Origin: Chryseobacterium gregarium DSM 19109
GTDB lineage: Bacteria > Bacteroidota > Bacteroidia > Flavobacteriales > Weeksellaceae
Reading direction: 5' to 3'
NCBI RefSeq assembly: GCF_000430845.1
Contig: NZ_AUMU01000003.1
Coordinates: 186,001 to 250,000 of the forward strand
Length of the DNA: 64,000 bases
Shown here: piece by piece, positions 63,065 to 64,000 of the stretch
Layout: each line of letters starts with the position of its first letter
Numbering within the stretch: position 1 is the first letter of the stretch
Translations under genes and position numbers: made by a program
The notes under the pieces: generated by a model
Told to the model about the DNA's origin: nothing
The model's database searches: none
The model's input: only the letters and a program-made list of their open reading frames with translations

Positions 63065-64000
63065 ATGAAAACACTAAAATTATTCAATGCCGTACTGGCA
63101 AAAGAGTCTGATGCAAAAGCCTTTATTTCGGAAGAGGGTTTTGTGATTGAACCCGATGCCATTTGGGCGAAGAAAGAAATTATTTCTTACTATGCGAAAG
63201 AAAAGCTGAACGGGAATGATTTAAACAAAACCTTTCATAAATCCTGGAAGAAAATCAAGGACAGCACAAGATTCCAATTGCTGGCTGAGCAGATCAGCCA
63301 TTATGTTTCCACGTACGGAAGTAATTTTCAGAACGATATATATATTCCGGATGAGATTCTGAATGTTCCTGATCTGAAATTAACTTTTAAAGTGATCAAA
63401 GCCTACACAAAGGAAGAAATGCAGGAAAAATGCCTTTCCCTTCTCAAGTCCGGGATTGCTCTGAAAGAAGAAACCGTTGATGACCTGCTGCATATTTTGC
63501 ATAACGAATTAGAATATGATTTTACAGGAAAAGAAAATATCAGGAATAAGGAAGCGGTGATAAAAATTGCGGACCGGTATAAAATGTATCCTGAAAACCC
63601 GGTTGAATTTTTCCGTTACGTGATTTATAAAACAACAGGAACCACACTGTTGATCAAAAATGATGAACTGATCAATTTGATTAAGGTAAGCAAATTCAAT
63701 CCGGCCTATCTGTTTGAAAGTTTTGAGCTGGAAAAACTGGCCCAGATTTTCAACCGGTTCAAGCCTTTGTTTTTAGCCTACAAAAGCAAAGTGCCGAAAA
63801 CCATTAATAGAATTTCTAAGCTTTCAAAAGTCCACCATCAGCCTTTGGTTTCAAACCCGCTGAATCATGCAACCAGTATATTGCTGGAAAAAATCGACCT
63901 GCACTGGCTGGAGAATGCCACTCCGTTTGCCTTGTTCAGAGCATTGTCTGCCTGCTATTCCAGGATGTACGGACAGGATACTTTTGTGTACAGGATCAGG
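63065..64000 (+). CDS. Unrecognised helical protein downstream of the RNA array (partial)
   Basis: Open for 312 codons from ATG 63065 to the right edge of the window with no stop, so the C-terminus is missing. MKTLKLFNAVLAKESDAKAF opens a mostly helical, Lys/Leu-rich protein (RFQLLAEQISHYVSTYGSNF, EEMQEKCLSLLKSGIALKEE, ENPVEFFRYVIYKTTG, FESFELEKLAQIFNRFKPLF, WLENATPFALFRALSACYSR). No signal peptide or membrane segment. I do not recognise the family. The solenoid-like helices and position behind a structured RNA and rtcB make an RNA-binding partner plausible. A TROVE/Ro-like identity cannot be supported from what is visible. Start 12 nt after the U-run. Confidence 0.8.
   Translation, partial: MKTLKLFNAVLAKESDAKAFISEEGFVIEPDAIWAKKEIISYYAKEKLNGNDLNKTFHKSWKKIKDSTRFQLLAEQISHYVSTYGSNFQNDIYIPDEILNVPDLKLTFKVIKAYTKEEMQEKCLSLLKSGIALKEETVDDLLHILHNELEYDFTGKENIRNKEAVIKIADRYKMYPENPVEFFRYVIYKTTGTTLLIKNDELINLIKVSKFNPAYLFESFELEKLAQIFNRFKPLFLAYKSKVPKTINRISKLSKVHHQPLVSNPLNHATSILLEKIDLHWLENATPFALFRALSACYSRMYGQDTFVYRIR

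Overview
The window looks like a piece of a Chryseobacterium-type genome (Weeksellaceae, Flavobacteriia, Bacteroidota). The evidence is moderate to low GC, weak Shine-Dalgarno sequences, many -7 promoter boxes of the form TAnnTTTG, and families typical of the group (DUF5686, BT_3928-type DoxX, DUF1599, DUF1800/DUF1501 pair, Bacteroidota-type alanine dehydrogenase). Nearly all of it is chromosomal housekeeping DNA. I see no insertion sequence, prophage, CRISPR array or rRNA.

Layout. 0-8 kb: GGFR-repeat lipoprotein, proS, a DUF937-OmpA protein, mntH, a Flavo-1-like structured RNA candidate, grpE-dnaJ. 8-21 kb: acyltransferase, DUF808, esterase lipoprotein, DedA, prfB, an unusual AAA ATPase with a small membrane protein, an ABC exporter pair, fused MsrA-MsrB and a hydroxyacid dehydrogenase. 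21-36 kb: alaS, two DUF5686 outer-membrane paralogues, folP, a DUF1599/BT_3928/TerB-like group, tpiA, a phytase-like lipoprotein and a PfpI protein. 36-50 kb: clpP, dnaG, tsaE, ald, a LytS/LytTR-type two-component pair, a CPA2 antiporter, tyrA with a leader-peptide attenuator, a DUF2089/Yip1 pair and a serine hydrolase. 49-59 kb: sdaA, amt, two YceI paralogues, glk, an outer-membrane barrel and the DUF1800/DUF1501 pair. 59.4-64 kb: a 46-residue membrane peptide, a WYL regulator, a HopJ-family protein, the RNA ligase gene rtcB, a structured RNA region and a long helical protein cut by the window edge.

The most unusual locus is the last one. Directly after rtcB (RNA repair ligase) lies a near-perfect tRNA cloverleaf whose anticodon loop is 42 nt instead of 7. 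It is followed by three tandem hairpins. All three hairpins and the insert in the anticodon loop carry one RNA motif: GGY, three unpaired A-rich bases, RRRAGU, then UCCU(A/C)U, paired with ACUYYY, an unpaired C, and RCY. The stems covary in four different ways, and the copy inside the tRNA is circularly permuted. A gene for an unrecognised protein starts 12 nt after the last U-run. I infer an RNA-repair or RNA-scaffold module, functionally reminiscent of the Ro/Y-RNA/RtcB systems but not recognisably the same.

The second strong regulatory signal is upstream of tyrA. A 15-codon leader peptide with three consecutive Tyr codons is followed by a strong terminator and a possible antiterminator segment, which is the arrangement of a tyrosine-sensing transcription attenuator. 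Several core proteins have also lost canonical metal or catalytic residues: DnaG has no zinc cysteines, DnaJ keeps two of four zinc motifs, and the AAA ATPase has altered Walker A and B residues.
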